Assembly (NCBI GenBank): GCA_009760855.2
Contig: WPIO01000021.1
Span: forward strand, 1,148,501-1,212,500
DNA from: Cristatella mucedo
Taxonomy: Eukaryota; Bryozoa; Phylactolaemata; Cristatellidae
Reading direction: 5' to 3'
Length of the DNA: 64,000 nt
Below the pieces are notes generated by a model. The model ran no database searches, had not been told where the DNA came from, and saw only the letters and a program-made list of their open reading frames with translations. Positions 20,065 to 31,039 of the stretch are shown here, piece after piece (positions within the stretch are counted from its first letter, which is position 1; each line of letters opens with the position of its first letter). Both the position numbers and the translations under genes were made by a program.

Positions 20065-21460
20065 TTCAATTTGCCAATTCAATTCTATTTGAGGTCAGTC
20101 TATGTTCAAACTCATACGCCCACCCTCTATACCAGTGACAATCTCACTTTGTCTCCATTCTTATCTTACTATTTGTCCTCGTTCAATTAATGCTCATTCT
20201 ACAAGCAAATGCTTCGAACAAGTCATGTTACAAATGTGTTAATCTCAGTCTTTTCCTGCTTCTCTTTCTCCGTTGGTCTCCATCGAAACTATGTACTTTG
20301 CAAAAAAGATATTTATAAGGATGCTATAATCACTGAAGGTGGGGAAATCTGCTCTCTTAAAAATGCTTCCTCATGGCCCTAGCCTAACCGTGGCAATTCT
20401 CCTCGATAAATAAGGTAAATACGGCAGAACACAAAGACACGTAGGACATACACAATTCTATACCGCAGCCATGCGGGATGTCGTAGCAATAAATAGGACG
20501 TTAAAAATTGTGTCGTTTCAGATTACCTTCTCTACCAGCTGTTACTCTATCAAAATGAAGGTCGCAGCCACAGTTTTACTAATGTATTCGACACAGTGAC
20601 AACAGGCATGTAACAAGGTCACAAGCTTAGAGCATACTGAAAAACTCTTCACCTGCCTACTATTACGGGAATCTGTGTGAATCCTTGAAACTTCAAATAG
20701 GCAAACTGACGTATGCTCTTGCTTTTCTATTGCGGATCACAGAGCAATGAATATGCAATGTTTACTTAGGATTTAGTCCTAATTTCGCTTCACAAAATTC
20801 ACCTAAATGGATTTCTAGGTGATTACGGAAAACAAGGTAAAGATCTAGAGGCAGAGTGCAGGTTGACCAACTCAATGAACAAATTTGATGACAATTGGAC
20901 AATTGCTTGACAGCGACACTGCTTCGGCTACAGTGCACTTTCGATGAACTCTTGCTACGTTATGATGATTTGAAACCAACTAGTTAATGAGCCAAACCAT
21001 TTTTCTCTTTATTTTTCTCTCGCTCTCCCTCACTCTCGTTCTCTGTATGCACATGCCCACTAATAATCGTGAACCAATGCAAGAAATAACGCTAGAATGC
21101 GGCTTGATGATGTAATAGCGGCTATAATAAATGCGATTTCAAATACTTCGCAGTGTTTAATAATTAAGCCGGCATGAAAGTTCCCAAACGTTAGAACATG
21201 TGACGTGCATGGGATGTACAATGTGGGCTGCACGGGATCATAATTTTGGTCGCTTGGAGCTCCTTGGCTCCTTGCTGCATTTTTTAAGCTGCATAAGAAT
21301 AAATGTTACCAGAACTATGTGGGTTTTATGCAAGGACAATTTCAGACAGATATCCTGCATTGTTTTATCACGAGACCCTAGCTAGACTATGTCTTATACC
21401 CTAATGATAACATTTTATTGAAAGCAAAAAAGGAACTATCTCAGTTTTTGCCATGATTAG
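20065..21460. other. Unassigned AT-rich sequence
   Basis: No ORF of note, no recognised repeat and no RNA gene. Confidence 0.4.
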
Positions 21461-21464
21461 TCAT

Positions 21465-21572
21465 CATCCACCGACCAATTGACATGCTTCCTTTCCATCA
21501 TTTGTAAAGTGCTTAGAAAGAGATTTAATTAACTCAGGGTGCTATATAAATGTCTCATTATTGCCATTATTT
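21465..21572 (+). mobile_element. LINE A tail fragment
   Basis: CATTTGTAAAGTGCTTAGAA followed by GGGTGCTATATAAATG and a worn ATT tail; only the last ~100 bp of the family. Confidence 0.65.
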
Positions 21573-21574
21573 TT

Positions 21575-22570
21575 ATATGAATTAGTACGTCGTGATCCTT
21601 AGCTGGCCGAAAATTATCTGTTAGCAGAGGGTTCGGTGTCAAGCGGTCATCTATGCACCGAACTACTTACAGGCTTATCTTATCACTTTAGGCGGCCCTA
21701 GGTGACAGAGCCGACCCTACAGTCTGTCAACATGTTTACTCCAGTACTGACGCATACAATGTGCTTGGTATGGCCCTCTTCTGCTAATTCTGTGTATATA
21801 TTTCAAAACTTACGCACCAAAACCTTTGGTATTTCTTATTGGTATGACATAGATGTAATTTTGCCAGCATAGCCAATTCCGAAATCTATTCCGAAGTGGC
21901 ACAATAACACAGCCCCTATTTTCAAAGATCTATAACAGGTCCACCGCGTGTTTTATCTTACCATAATCCTATTAAAATGAAATAGATAAATACCCCGTGA
22001 AGATCTTATAATTACCAACCTGGCTGGACCGAGGCTGATAAAAGTCATGCAGGATCTCCAAGTACTCAGATGGTCCAATCAACCTGCGAACCTTCTTGAC
22101 AGTGAACTTTTTGCAAATTGACTGTACAAGTAAGAAAACCCCTGTCTATCTCCGTGTATCTGGCTATGATTCCGTATGAAATTTATTTCCATATTCTTGT
22201 AAAATAATCCCGTACTCAGAGATAATGCATTAGCATTTTGCGAAAGACTTTAGACTATAGACTAATTATATATGCGGCAATTGCAATATCATATAGAATG
22301 TATGATACATCTGCTGTTCTATATGCCTAGCAGAATTAAGAAGAACCTAGCTCCTCTTTGCTCCAACTTTTTTTTATCTCGATGAATTCAGCTGGTGCTA
22401 GCTCTGTGAGCCATTGAAATTATTGAAACACAATCAATACATTAATGGACCATTTCAAGTGCTAAAATAGTAAGCCTCTGGAGAGAGAGAGAGAGAGTGA
22501 ACGAGCGAGCGAACAAACGAACGCCCAGGAACAGCTGTGCAGCTACTTAATAAAAATTGTAATTTCCAAT
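21575..22570. other. Unassigned sequence
   Basis: It contains a short (GA)n run at about 22483-22497 and nothing else I can identify. Confidence 0.4.
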
Positions 22571-22574
22571 ACCC

Positions 22575-23560
22575 TAAAGTGGCAATCGAGTTCTCTCAAC
22601 TCTCTCGCTGCATGTATTGCTGACACCCGCACTTGGATGGCAGCAAAAAATCCCTAATTGAATGACGATAAACCAACTTACTAGTTATGGGCTAATCGAG
22701 TGTGGCTCATAAATTGGAATGCTTAAAGCTCAAAATCGGCTCAACCAGTATATATCCTGTAGATCTGCATGAAATCTAGGTGTCCTACTCTAAAGTGACA
22801 TTTTATTAGAGATCAAATCAGCTCCACAGGCAAGTCCGACTACTTTCAGGTGCGTAAAATTGCTAAAATTCTGGCTTGCTCAGACAGGGGTACTACATCC
22901 AAATTGATCCGTGTATTTGGGACATTCCATCTCGATTTATGCATCTCACAGCTAGCTAATCTGACGACCTGTGCAATCGAGCGCTTACAGTTGGTGCAAA
23001 ACTCAGCAATTAAGCTTGTCTGTTGTGAGCGTTGCACCTGCCACATCACACCACTTCTCGCCGACCTGCAGTTGCTCCCAATCAAGCAGCTAATCTACTT
23101 CAACGTCCTGTCACTCACTTGGAGGTTCCATCATTCTCTGGTTCCAGCCTACCAAAAAGAACTACTCTCCACCACCAGCTTGTGTGACTATAATCGCTTA
23201 GCTACGCTTTGAACCAACCTCATATCCTCTGGAGACTGTGCCTTCAGTTTGTGTGCTCCTAAAGCCTGGAACTTAATTCCGACAGACGTCACGACATCCC
23301 CCAACTCGAAGGCTTAAAAAGAAGCACAAAATGCAAATTTTCCTGACAGCATTTGCTGTCCTTGTGATTTTTCTTTTTTAGGCTTATGCGTGCCGATACC
23401 ATGCACCACTAAACATATTTAAATCTTGACCCTGTCGATGTTACCACCAACAATTTGATAATGCTTCCTTCACAGCATATGCTAAGTGTATAGAGACAGA
23501 TTAAGTTATCCAAGAGTGCTATACAAACTGTATTAGTATTATCGTTAATATTAATCAAGT
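22575..23560 (+). mobile_element. Old LINE A copy
   Basis: A sense copy from the SSLAACIADTRTWMAA-like segment through the tail domain (TCAIERLQLVQNSAIKLVCC) to GTGTATAGAGACAGATTAAG and a worn tail. It has many indels and is clearly older than the 5.0- and 32.3-kb copies. Confidence 0.75.
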
Positions 23561-23564
23561 CTAG

Positions 23565-24405
23565 ATGCAATTAATTTGCACAATAGTGTGTTCCTGCAAT
23601 TCCTAAATATTTAGGCCCAGTGAGTACGCCATCCGAGTATCCGAGTATTTGATACAGCTCTTTGACTTATATCGTCCAGACAGGCTGGTTATTTGATGAT
23701 CTTCCCGAAGGTATTGAACGTTTGCTTTTTACCAAGATTGTGATTTCGTGTTTCGCTATGTGTGTGCCATTGGTATAGAAAATAATGGCTTCCAAAGTAT
23801 GCCACTTCCGGGTAAATTTCAGCATTGGCTGCGATCAGCCATTTCTAAATGCGAAGCAAACCATGCCGTTGTCTTCGGAATAGCAGCACATGAACAATTA
23901 TCATGAAGAATGGCAGAAACTCTTGCTCGTTGGGGTTGAGTAGGAGAAAGCAGTGCACTTTGGCAGTATCGTGATGATAATTGCGAGAGAAAAATAGACA
24001 AGATTAGTCCAGTGTCAGCTATCACATTGTGGTTTTATTCCTTTCACAGCCGGTTAATAGAGAACGATAAGGATGAATAAAAAGGATGACGTGCAGTACC
24101 AAAAAAATAAATAGGCTACCAATATAGTTTAAATTACAAACGTATACATGGTACTTCAAAAAAGCTTTAGTGGTAGTTCTGCATGTAAAAAATTTCGCGT
24201 CACGGTAGAGTCGTGTGGAGATCCCAAGAAAAGCTTCTACAGTAAAGTCTCTTTAGATGTGAACCTAGTGGAAAAAATTGTCTACATTTAAATTGATTCG
24301 TTTTTTGGCTTTAAATTTGCCATTTTAAAGTGAGAGAACATGTCGAATCACTACATTCACAAGGCTAAGCCGGAGCACAGATCGAATTGATCACAACCGC
24401 ACCGC
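23565..24405. other. Unassigned sequence
   Basis: No feature recognised. Confidence 0.4.
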
Positions 24406-24410
24406 CTTGG

Positions 24411-24541
24411 TGAAAGTTGGTTTGGCCCAGTGGTTAAGGTGCTCGCCCCGACCATAATCTTGCCGAGATCGTGGGTTCATGCCCGGAGGCACATGTAAGG
24501 CCCCTGAAAAGAGATTGTCCTCCTATGGCGCTGTACAAATG

Positions 24542-24545
<4 letters not shown>
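24411..24545 (+). mobile_element. SINE-1 copy with tRNA-like head and LINE A-like tail
   Basis: The pol III A box TGGCCCAGTGG lies at 24423-24433 and the B box GGTTCATGCC at 24474-24483, one base off consensus. The head resembles a tRNA-Leu/Ser type. The 3' part, AAAGAGATTGTCCTCCTATG followed by GCGCTGTACAAATGAATTA, matches the LINE A 3' end, and a (TA)n run follows. Confidence 0.8.

Positions 24546-24620
<75 letters not shown>
24546..24620 (+). repeat. (TA)n microsatellite
   Basis: About 37 TA units directly continue the SINE-1 tail. The run produces a poly-Ile/Tyr open frame that is not a gene. Confidence 0.95.
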
Positions 24621-24624
<4 letters not shown>

Positions 24625-25084
24625 TACATAAAGCTGAGTGAAAGCCGCTTAGTGACCAAACTAAACTCTGACGTAGCTCCACTTAGTCGTACTTTGGCTT
24701 TGCCGCACGTTTGACTAGGAGGAGATTGTGATTGATAAGCAAATAGCATCAGCATTTAAGGCCGGGCAGAACACAGCATGTAGCACTGGATGGTTTAAGT
24801 GGATTCTCTGGAATGTTAATAGCAGCCGCTTTTGATAAGGGCATCGAGAATCTGCTACTATCTCCACTGTCAATGGCAATCGCCTCTTTTGCACCAGAGG
24901 TTGCTAACAAGAATATGCATTTAGTGATAGCCACGCTCACGAAGGGCGTTTGAAGGGCACTGAGGGGGGGGTGGCTAAAGCTCGGAACTGGCTGAACGAA
25001 TGGGCAGAGCTTTCGCTACCATTTAAGCCACTCTTTTCAACGAGAACATTCCGTTGAAGTCCAGTAGACCTCTCTTGTGACTAC

Positions 25085-25175
25085 CTCCTTTGCAGCAAAT
25101 GCAAAGCACCTAGAAAGAGATTGAGTTCTCTAAGGGCGCTTTATCAAGCGTATTATTGTTGTTATTATTATTACC
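25085..25175 (+). mobile_element. LINE A tail fragment
   Basis: GCAGCAAATGCAAAGCACCT, then AAAGAGATTGAGTTCTCT and a GCGCTTTATCAAGCG end with ATT/GTT repeats. Confidence 0.75.
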
Positions 25176-25534
25176 AGGCCTCTGTGTCGAGGAGGCTTAC
25201 AGAGCGATCTTAGAGGTTTACGGGGCTTCGCACCTTCGACGCCGAAAAATCAGGGCACTTCTCCGGAAAGGATCGGTCACTCTGTTTTTCTTTTTATGGA
25301 TTGACCTAGCGGGCGGCCAGACCATCGCGCATTCCGCGCGATCATATATTTTAGAGGATTCGACGAGATAAATAGATCCTTAAGACGATTCTAAGAAATA
25401 CCTTCCGAGAGGCACGCCTTCGGCGAGCAGCTTCATATTGACTCCAAATAAAAGTCTATTTTAGGCACGTGCAGTAGATCTGGCGAAGCTTGCCTGCAGA
25501 TCACCTCGGGTCATCGAGCTTTGTCGGGCTCTCC

Positions 25535-25745
25535 GCTAACACTTTGGAACAAGACACCTGGATTTCGTGCAGATGCAACAAGAGATAAGCTGAAAGAGTC
25601 GATTGTTAGCGTTAACCTTTCCGACTTCCGTGTCGCATTCGGTTTGGTCATAGCTAGTAATTTAGTTGTATCGTCGTTCAATTTGAGAAAATTTGCTTCC
25701 ACCTATGTTCGAATGCCAGATATACATGCAACAATAGAGTTGAAG
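25535..25745 (-). mobile_element. LINE A fragment
   Basis: The minus strand reads EANFLKLNDDTTKLLAM and LTLTIDSFSLSLVASARNPG, the segment after the RT active site. The sequence to 26210 holds no other recognised feature. Confidence 0.7.
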
Positions 25746-26213
25746 GAATTCGATTGCCATTTCAGGAATTACAACTTTCATCGAGTGGCTGCAGAGCCAT
25801 TCCTGGTGCGGTGCGTCCCGGAGAGGAGCTAGCCAATTCAAATCGATCCGTTCGCTCACGCCCGCAGGGCTCGGAGTGTTCGGCAGCTTCCGACTCTCGA
25901 TGCGAATGGCGAATTTCTCTTTGTAGACGACACTGGAAATGATGTCCTATGGGGCTCTTTTCCGGCACAGTGGAGACCAGAAGCTGTGAGCCGCAGCTAT
26001 TTATTATTTATTTTTAGAGAGGGGCCGAAAAGCTCTCGCTCTCTCTGGTCGGCGGCGATTCTTCGGTGCTCATAATCAGAGTCTCCTTCCGGATGAGGCT
26101 AGCGCTTGTAATTAAAAGAAGCGCACTCTCAAAGGAGAGGCTAACGAAGGCTGTCGGGCCGACGCACGTCGTCTAAAGCCTGGTTTAGACGGCGATTCTC
26201 GCTTCCTAGCCGG

Positions 26214-26740
26214 GGGATGGACATTACCCCCCCCCCGACTTCCACCTCCGGACAGTTCCCCCGGACATTTCCCCCCTGGGTTAGGACATTCCCCTCCCCC
26301 GGGGTAAGGCATTTCTCTTCGAGCACTTCAGCGTTTAGGGTTTAGGGTTTATATACCTATATATACTGATATGCGTTGTGCGGAGTACATTGATTGTTTG
26401 CACCTTTGTCTTGCTTGTTTTTTGTGATTGATCTGATTGGCCTATCAGTAGTTCATTGAGCAAAACATCAAAGTACAGTTTTTATGATTAGACTACTCAA
26501 ATGGACTGTGTAGTGCAAGGCCAAGCAGTGAATGTGTAATATGGAATTAACAAAATGTCCAATTATACTGAGTTGCTTTTATTTCAATAGAGCGTGAACT
26601 TCATTTGATCATGTATATATACATATCTGTATTCTTAGTTATACATTCATCAACATAGAGGGAATGTCCGATCCCGGGGGGGGGGGCAATGTCCGAGGGG
26701 GAATATCCTAGGGTCCACCAGGGAAGAATGTCGGGGGATG
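26214..26740. mobile_element. Foldback/MITE-like element with GGACATTCCCC arrays
   Basis: The left end (26221-26310) carries four or five degenerate GGACATTCCCCC-type units. The right end (26660-26740) carries the same unit in inverted orientation (GGGGGAATGTCC). The ~330-bp AT-rich interior has no ORF. Inner TATATACCTATATATA and TATATATACATAT sequences near each end are also roughly inverted. A non-autonomous DNA transposon is the best reading. SINE-1 sequence begins immediately at its right edge. Confidence 0.6.
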
Positions 26741-26870
26741 TCCAGCGGTTAAGGTGCTCGTTCCGACCAAGGTCTGACTGAGGTCGTGGGCTCGAGCCCC
26801 GAGGCATATGTGAAGCGCCTGAATAGAGATTAAGTTCTCTCGGGGCGCTATGTACATATATTCTATAAAT
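26741..26870 (+). mobile_element. SINE-1 copy
   Basis: TCCAGCGGTTAAGGTGCTCG head, B box GGGCTCGAGCCC near 26788, then AAGCGCCTGAATAGAGATTA and GGGGCGCTATGTACATATAT. It is joined to the right arm of the foldback element. The following 26870-27690 has a C run at 27049-27058 and nothing else recognised. Confidence 0.75.
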
Positions 26871-27696
26871 ATGTCCAGGGTGAAATTTCCTGCATTCCTT
26901 CTACCTATTTGAGTCCTACTTGAGTCTTCCGGTTTGTAGGAGGTTTATTGTAGGAGGTTAGACGGCAGTCTTGTATTTCTCAATGGCCACGCTGCTTCGC
27001 TAACGCAATTATCGGTAGAATGAAACCTGTACGCTACAGCCAGCACCGCCCCCCCCCCGACGCCATTGCTCTCAAAGCAACGCAGTAGGCGCGGCCTGAA
27101 CGGCGTCTATGATTGGTCACTTGCTGAGACCGGGTTGAAAAAGTAGAACCAGGTTTGGCTGCTGAGTCTTCGCCCAGTCTTCCCCCAAGTCTGTATCGTC
27201 CCACCGTATTGAAGACTCGAGTAGGTGGGAAGCAAGACAGGGGCTGGAGCCAACGGTTTTTAGAATCTTCAAGAGTAGAAATTGCGAGAAAATTTCAATA
27301 TTCATACCACCTCTCTAGGTCGATGAAAACTTCGACGATCCGTGGGCACTACCCGCTGTGAATCGCCAAAAAAAGGGATGCTAAAATTCGGAAATTCGGT
27401 CGCTCTTGGTGCGAACGCTTTTCTGTTTGGGCATTGAACAGCGATTGTTTGTCACGCTTTCGACACCAAGCGCCCAGTTCTCACAAAGTGGCCGAGGACC
27501 TCGACTTTCAGTTGAGTGAACAGTTAGAATAGCAGTAAGAGTTACGACGACGTTTTTGAGGGACTAACGAGAATTCCCGGGCATGTTTTCAAATGGCCGC
27601 CCTGGTTTTGCTCTGAGGACAATGCACTCGCCTTTGATGACCAATTTCAAGGTGGGTTGCTTTTAATGACCTTCTGACGCCGTTGACGACCTTTGA

Positions 27697-27800
27697 TATT
27701 TACGACGAGGTCGTGGACTCGAGCCCTCGGCATATATAAAGACTCTGGACAGAGATTCAGTTCTCTTAAGGCGCTATACAAATGGATTAGATATATATAT
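27697..27800 (+). mobile_element. SINE-1 copy, 5'-truncated
   Basis: The B box GGACTCGAGCC near 27714 is followed by the shared LINE-like end (CAGAGATTCAGTTCTCTTAA, GGCGCTATACAAATGGATTA) and a short (TA)n. Confidence 0.7.
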
Positions 27801-27834
27801 ATAATTGAATATAGTTATATATATAAATGAATGC

Positions 27835-28750
27835 ATTGACCTTACGCCACATCTCTCACGATAGAGGTTATTCATCAAGCAAAACATATTCTGGCTTTGT
27901 CCTTTTATAACTCTGCCATGATTGAAAAGTATACCATAGACATAAAGAGACACGTGCAGTGGCAGAGCCACAATTTTCATCAAGTTGGTAAGGTCTGCAA
28001 AAAATTAATGTAGAAACTAGACCCGCAATTTATAAAAATCATAGCGAACAGTCATAGCGTTTATTCGACACGAAATCTGCGGTTGCTCATCGAATGGTGC
28101 AAAGACACGATCTCATCATTGATAAATGTCGGGATGGGAGGGTGACATGGAAATAGGGGCGCCCAGCTCGCCGCCCCCCAGCAAAGGAGGGGAAAAATAC
28201 CCCTGCTCAGTAGCTCTGCCATTGATTAAAAGTCTCATACTATTCTGGCTTTATTAAGATCTAAGCACGTTCCATTGTGCATTTTTTATCGGGTGTAGCT
28301 TACAATTCGTTTGGTGCTATTTCGGTGCTGCATTGTACCAGCACTTGAGGATTGACGTCATTGGAGGCTGAGCCCGACGGGAGCTCATGGAGAGGAGCGG
28401 GAGCTCTCAGCTCGTTGCTGTTCCCTAGCTGCCTCCAGCTGCGAGCTTTTCCGTAACCGTGTAACCAGAGAACTGCTTCTGTATGTGGTGAGCATACACA
28501 AATGGTTTTGGTTAATTACAAATGAACACCGCAATAAGAAGTAAGTTTTCTGCTAGAAATTACATAGTCTTTGGGTCTTCAGCATTTGCTATTCTCACCA
28601 GGTGACTACTTCACGAGCGTTGGTCTTACTTTACGGGTACTGCTGCTGCAAGCTAATTCAGCTTCAAGGATTAAAAGTAACAATGGGAATAGCAATAAAT
28701 ATATATAGCATCCCAAAAGAGCCAAAATCTCGTTCTAAGAACTTAATATA
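27835..28750. other. Unassigned sequence
   Basis: No gene or repeat recognised. A G/C-rich patch lies at about 28340-28450. Confidence 0.4.
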
Positions 28751-28759
28751 TTCTGAAAA

Positions 28760-29340
28760 GGAGTATGCACAGTGTCAGCGAGCGAAGCACGCAAAACCTG
28801 ATTACCCGTGGATCGAGCAAAGGCAAAGAACGTGCGGGTTTATGGTTATTTTGAAATGTCATCAAGTCACGGAATGTCGTGACAGTAGTCGGAAGTTCAA
28901 GGTTTCGGAAGCATACGAACTGATGGCTCGGTCTCAGAAAGATTTGTGTCCGGCTCGATGCCCCCCAAGCGACTTGAGTCAGAAGAGTCGGTGTTACTAT
29001 GCAAAGCCTGATAAGGAAGTATTTTGGGATTGGTATTCTGGAGCCAGAGAATGGCGAGATCTAACAGTGAGTGACAGAAAATTGAAGTAGATACTCTGCT
29101 TGATAACTAAACAGAGCAGATCAGTGAGCTTAGGCGTAATATGGCTTTTGCGACATTCAGGACAGAGAGGTGAAGCTGTAGAGTTGTACACCGGCTGTAA
29201 GCGTCGCATTGCACAGGCATAAAGACGCGCGAATTGTGAGTAACAGAAGTTGAGATGGGATGGCACAAATGTACGGACCGGTTGGAATCTCCTCATAAGA
29301 TAACACGAAAGATTGCTGACTGAATACTTAAGTAGAGCTA
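28760..29340 (-). mobile_element. Old LINE A copy
   Basis: Antisense, with recognisable ORF-end blocks (GTCGGAAGTTCAAGGTTTCG; GGAGCCAGAGAATGGCGAGA). It lacks the (ATT)n tail. The 162-codon plus-strand open frame over it is a shadow. Confidence 0.65.
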
Positions 29341-29454
29341 GGCTTATGTCGGCGGTAATATCCTAATCTTTCGAATGAGGTTGCATAATAGATAATCCGG
29401 TGGGGCCAACGTGAATACCAGCAGATCGGACGACCGCCTTTCGCGAGCAGCTGC

Positions 29455-29620
29455 CGCACTTTTTGGTCTTAGCGCCGGGGTAGAGCACTTGCACTTCACG
29501 ACCCAGGTCCGTTTCATTTCCTACAGCGGGCTGTCATGTATTGCCCACTGCAAGCTTTAGTGGTATTTGCCTCCATACAAATAAAATTGTGAAATTAGCT
29601 AACCTTTATTACCCACATGA
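29455..29620 (+). mobile_element. SINE-2 copy
   Basis: A diverged tRNA-like head (GCCGGGGTAGAGCACTTGCA), then TATTGCCCACTGCAAGC and the end TGTGAAATTAGCTAACCTTT. Confidence 0.65.
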
Positions 29621-29744
29621 AAAATGCGTGCACCTGTCACGAGATTCCCTATCTTGATCCTAGACGACGAACAAATACGCTTATTTCAAGCTGCGCGTGA
29701 CCCATGCACGTACTGCGAAAAGCATTTTTGAGTCGACAACCTGG

Positions 29745-29935
29745 CTTGGTTCTATTGATAATGCCGTTAACGCGAACGCTCTTCACGAACCGGGTCGAGG
29801 GTTCAAGTCCTGCAGTTGGCTATCCTTTATTGCCCACTTTAAGCGGTGGTGATAGCCGCGGAGGCTCTCCCCTGATGTAAACAAAAGGCTTTTAAAAATC
29901 AGCTAACCTTCTCTCTATTTTCCCCTGACTTAATG
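29745..29935 (+). mobile_element. SINE-2 copy with good B box
   Basis: The B box GGTTCAAGTCC at 29800-29810 fits the pol III consensus. It is followed by TTTATTGCCCACTTTAAGCG, GTGGTGATAGCCG and the family end AATCAGCTAACCTT. Confidence 0.75.
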
Positions 29936-30178
29936 GCGAGGGTGTATGTGGCAATTCTAATGCATTGATAATGAAATGCCGTTGGACTTAAATACATATG
30001 GAGCCTGTCGGATTTAAAACTAGCAGAGTGGCAGCATTATTACAGTAGCCCGCTGAAGGCGTTATATTCTCACGAGGAATAAACTCTCAAAAAATGTATG
30101 AGATGTAGGACTAGCAGTTGCCAGTAAATTAACTTCATTTTCAATGATTGGAGCTCTATAAGAACGGGAATAACTTAC

Positions 30179-30233
30179 CCTCGTAATAGGAAAACTAGAA
30201 CACTGTCGGCAGCTAGCTTTGTGCACTAGATTT
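30179..30233 (-). other. Candidate small exon on the peptide-gene strand
   Basis: CTTGTCTTTAG precedes 30233 and ACGAGG|GTAAGT follows 30179, a near-perfect donor. The 55-nt interior reads NLVHKASCRQCSSFPITR in one frame. Its phase does not match either upstream peptide ORF, so the link is only positional. Confidence 0.25.
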
Positions 30234-30438
30234 CTAAAGACAAGCATCTGGAAGACTGACTAATCGTCGTATTTTGACGGAAATTCATAAAGGTAAGCTC
30301 AGAATTTGAGCTTCTTGGCTTCGCTGTGTCGTTGGTGAAATTCGGATGGCCTTGACCTGCTTGCCAGCGGTGATACGAGCCCGGATGGACTTTCTGTCGT
30401 TTTTTAGCTGTTAATTCACCGAGGTACTGCGACTGTCA

Positions 30439-30625
30439 CTACTCACACAGCTGCCGCTGCTGCCTCTGCCTTCGACGGCACTGTATTGAGAAAAATTTAG
30501 CGAACCGCACACTGGTTTACCTTGTTTTGCTGGGAGCCATCTGTTGAGGGCAGGCTACAGAATGCGGCGACCAGTGCCAGCAGCATCTGAAGGCAGCCGA
30601 AGCATCCAGGCCGCTGCCGTGCCAT
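30439..30625 (-). CDS. Candidate secreted peptide 2 (signal-peptide exon plus short exon)
   Basis: The ATG is at 30623-30625. The first 35 codons, MARQRPGCFGCLQMLLALVA followed by AFCSLPSTDGSQQNK, form a textbook signal peptide with cleavage likely after SLPS. The exon would end at 30521 with AACAAG|GTAAAC. A very short 40-nt intron ends in TTTTTCTCAATACAG at 30481, and a basic segment CRRRQRQQRQLC follows in phase 0. It either stops at a TAG (30439) or is spliced again at CTGT|GTGAGT (30446). Unspliced, the frame ends after seven more codons. The ORF starts 33 nt after the stop of the ORF upstream. It is too short to name. It could be a neuropeptide or small secreted protein start, or the first exon of a larger gene. 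Confidence 0.4.
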
Positions 30626-30658
30626 CGTGCAGTCTTCACAGCGAATCCTCGAGGCTTC

Positions 30659-31039
30659 CTAAGCGCAAGGCCAGCAGTCGTGCGCTCTTAGACATGCCTC
30701 GGGAGCTCTGCGAAAGCCGTTGCGGCTCCGTTGTCCCCACACTATGGTAACCAGCATGTGTTGCCCGAGCTTATCGCACCGCGCGAAGCAAACTCGACTA
30801 TCGTCGTCCCTGGATCGAAAGCACCCCATCAAAGCCAGCCAGTTAGGCGCGCTCTCGGGCTCGGCCCATTCGTCGAGCGAAGCCCTTGCCGCACCCGTGG
30901 GTGTCGTGAGACAGGCCAGCTGCATCCGCCGAGACGCGGCCGACAGCCCGAAGGCCCTAGCCCCAGCAGCGAGGGACGCGACGAGGCTAATAAGCAGCAC
31001 GCCGGCACAGACGGGTCGGCTGCTGTAACTGCTCTGCAT
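30659..31039 (-). CDS. Candidate secreted cysteine-containing protein 1
   Basis: This is a 126-codon ORF in a GC-rich island. I chose the ATG at 31037-31039, not the in-frame ATG at 31117, because it puts a clear signal peptide at the N-terminus: MQSSYSSRP, then the hydrophobic VCAGVLLISLVASLAAG, then ARA before the likely cleavage. The mature part of about 97 residues has seven Cys, with MGCFRSRDDDSRVCFARCDK in the middle and EACLRAHDCWPCA at the end. It also has basic pairs (RR, RSR) that could be processing sites. I do not recognise the family. A TATATAT stretch at 31168-31175 lies ~130 nt upstream on this strand and may be a TATA box. An opposite-strand frame is also open, but it has no signal peptide. 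Role and expression are unknown. Confidence 0.5.
   Translation of the reverse strand: MQSSYSSRPVCAGVLLISLVASLAAGARAFGLSAASRRMQLACLTTPTGAARASLDEWAEPESAPNWLALMGCFRSRDDDSRVCFARCDKLGQHMLVTIVWGQRSRNGFRRAPEACLRAHDCWPCA

Noticed and set aside
24423-24483. tRNA genes
   Set aside because: The A and B boxes here and at the other SINE copies are followed by SINE bodies; no cloverleaf with paired acceptor ends could be built.
24434-24682. Poly-Ile/Tyr membrane protein
   Set aside because: Translation of the (TA)n tail of SINE-1.
26334-26350. Telomere repeat (TTTAGGG type)
   Set aside because: Only about 2.4 units, inside the foldback element; plant-type unit in an animal-like window, so chance.
28602-29090. 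162-codon ORF
   Set aside because: It overlaps an antisense LINE A copy and is a shadow frame.
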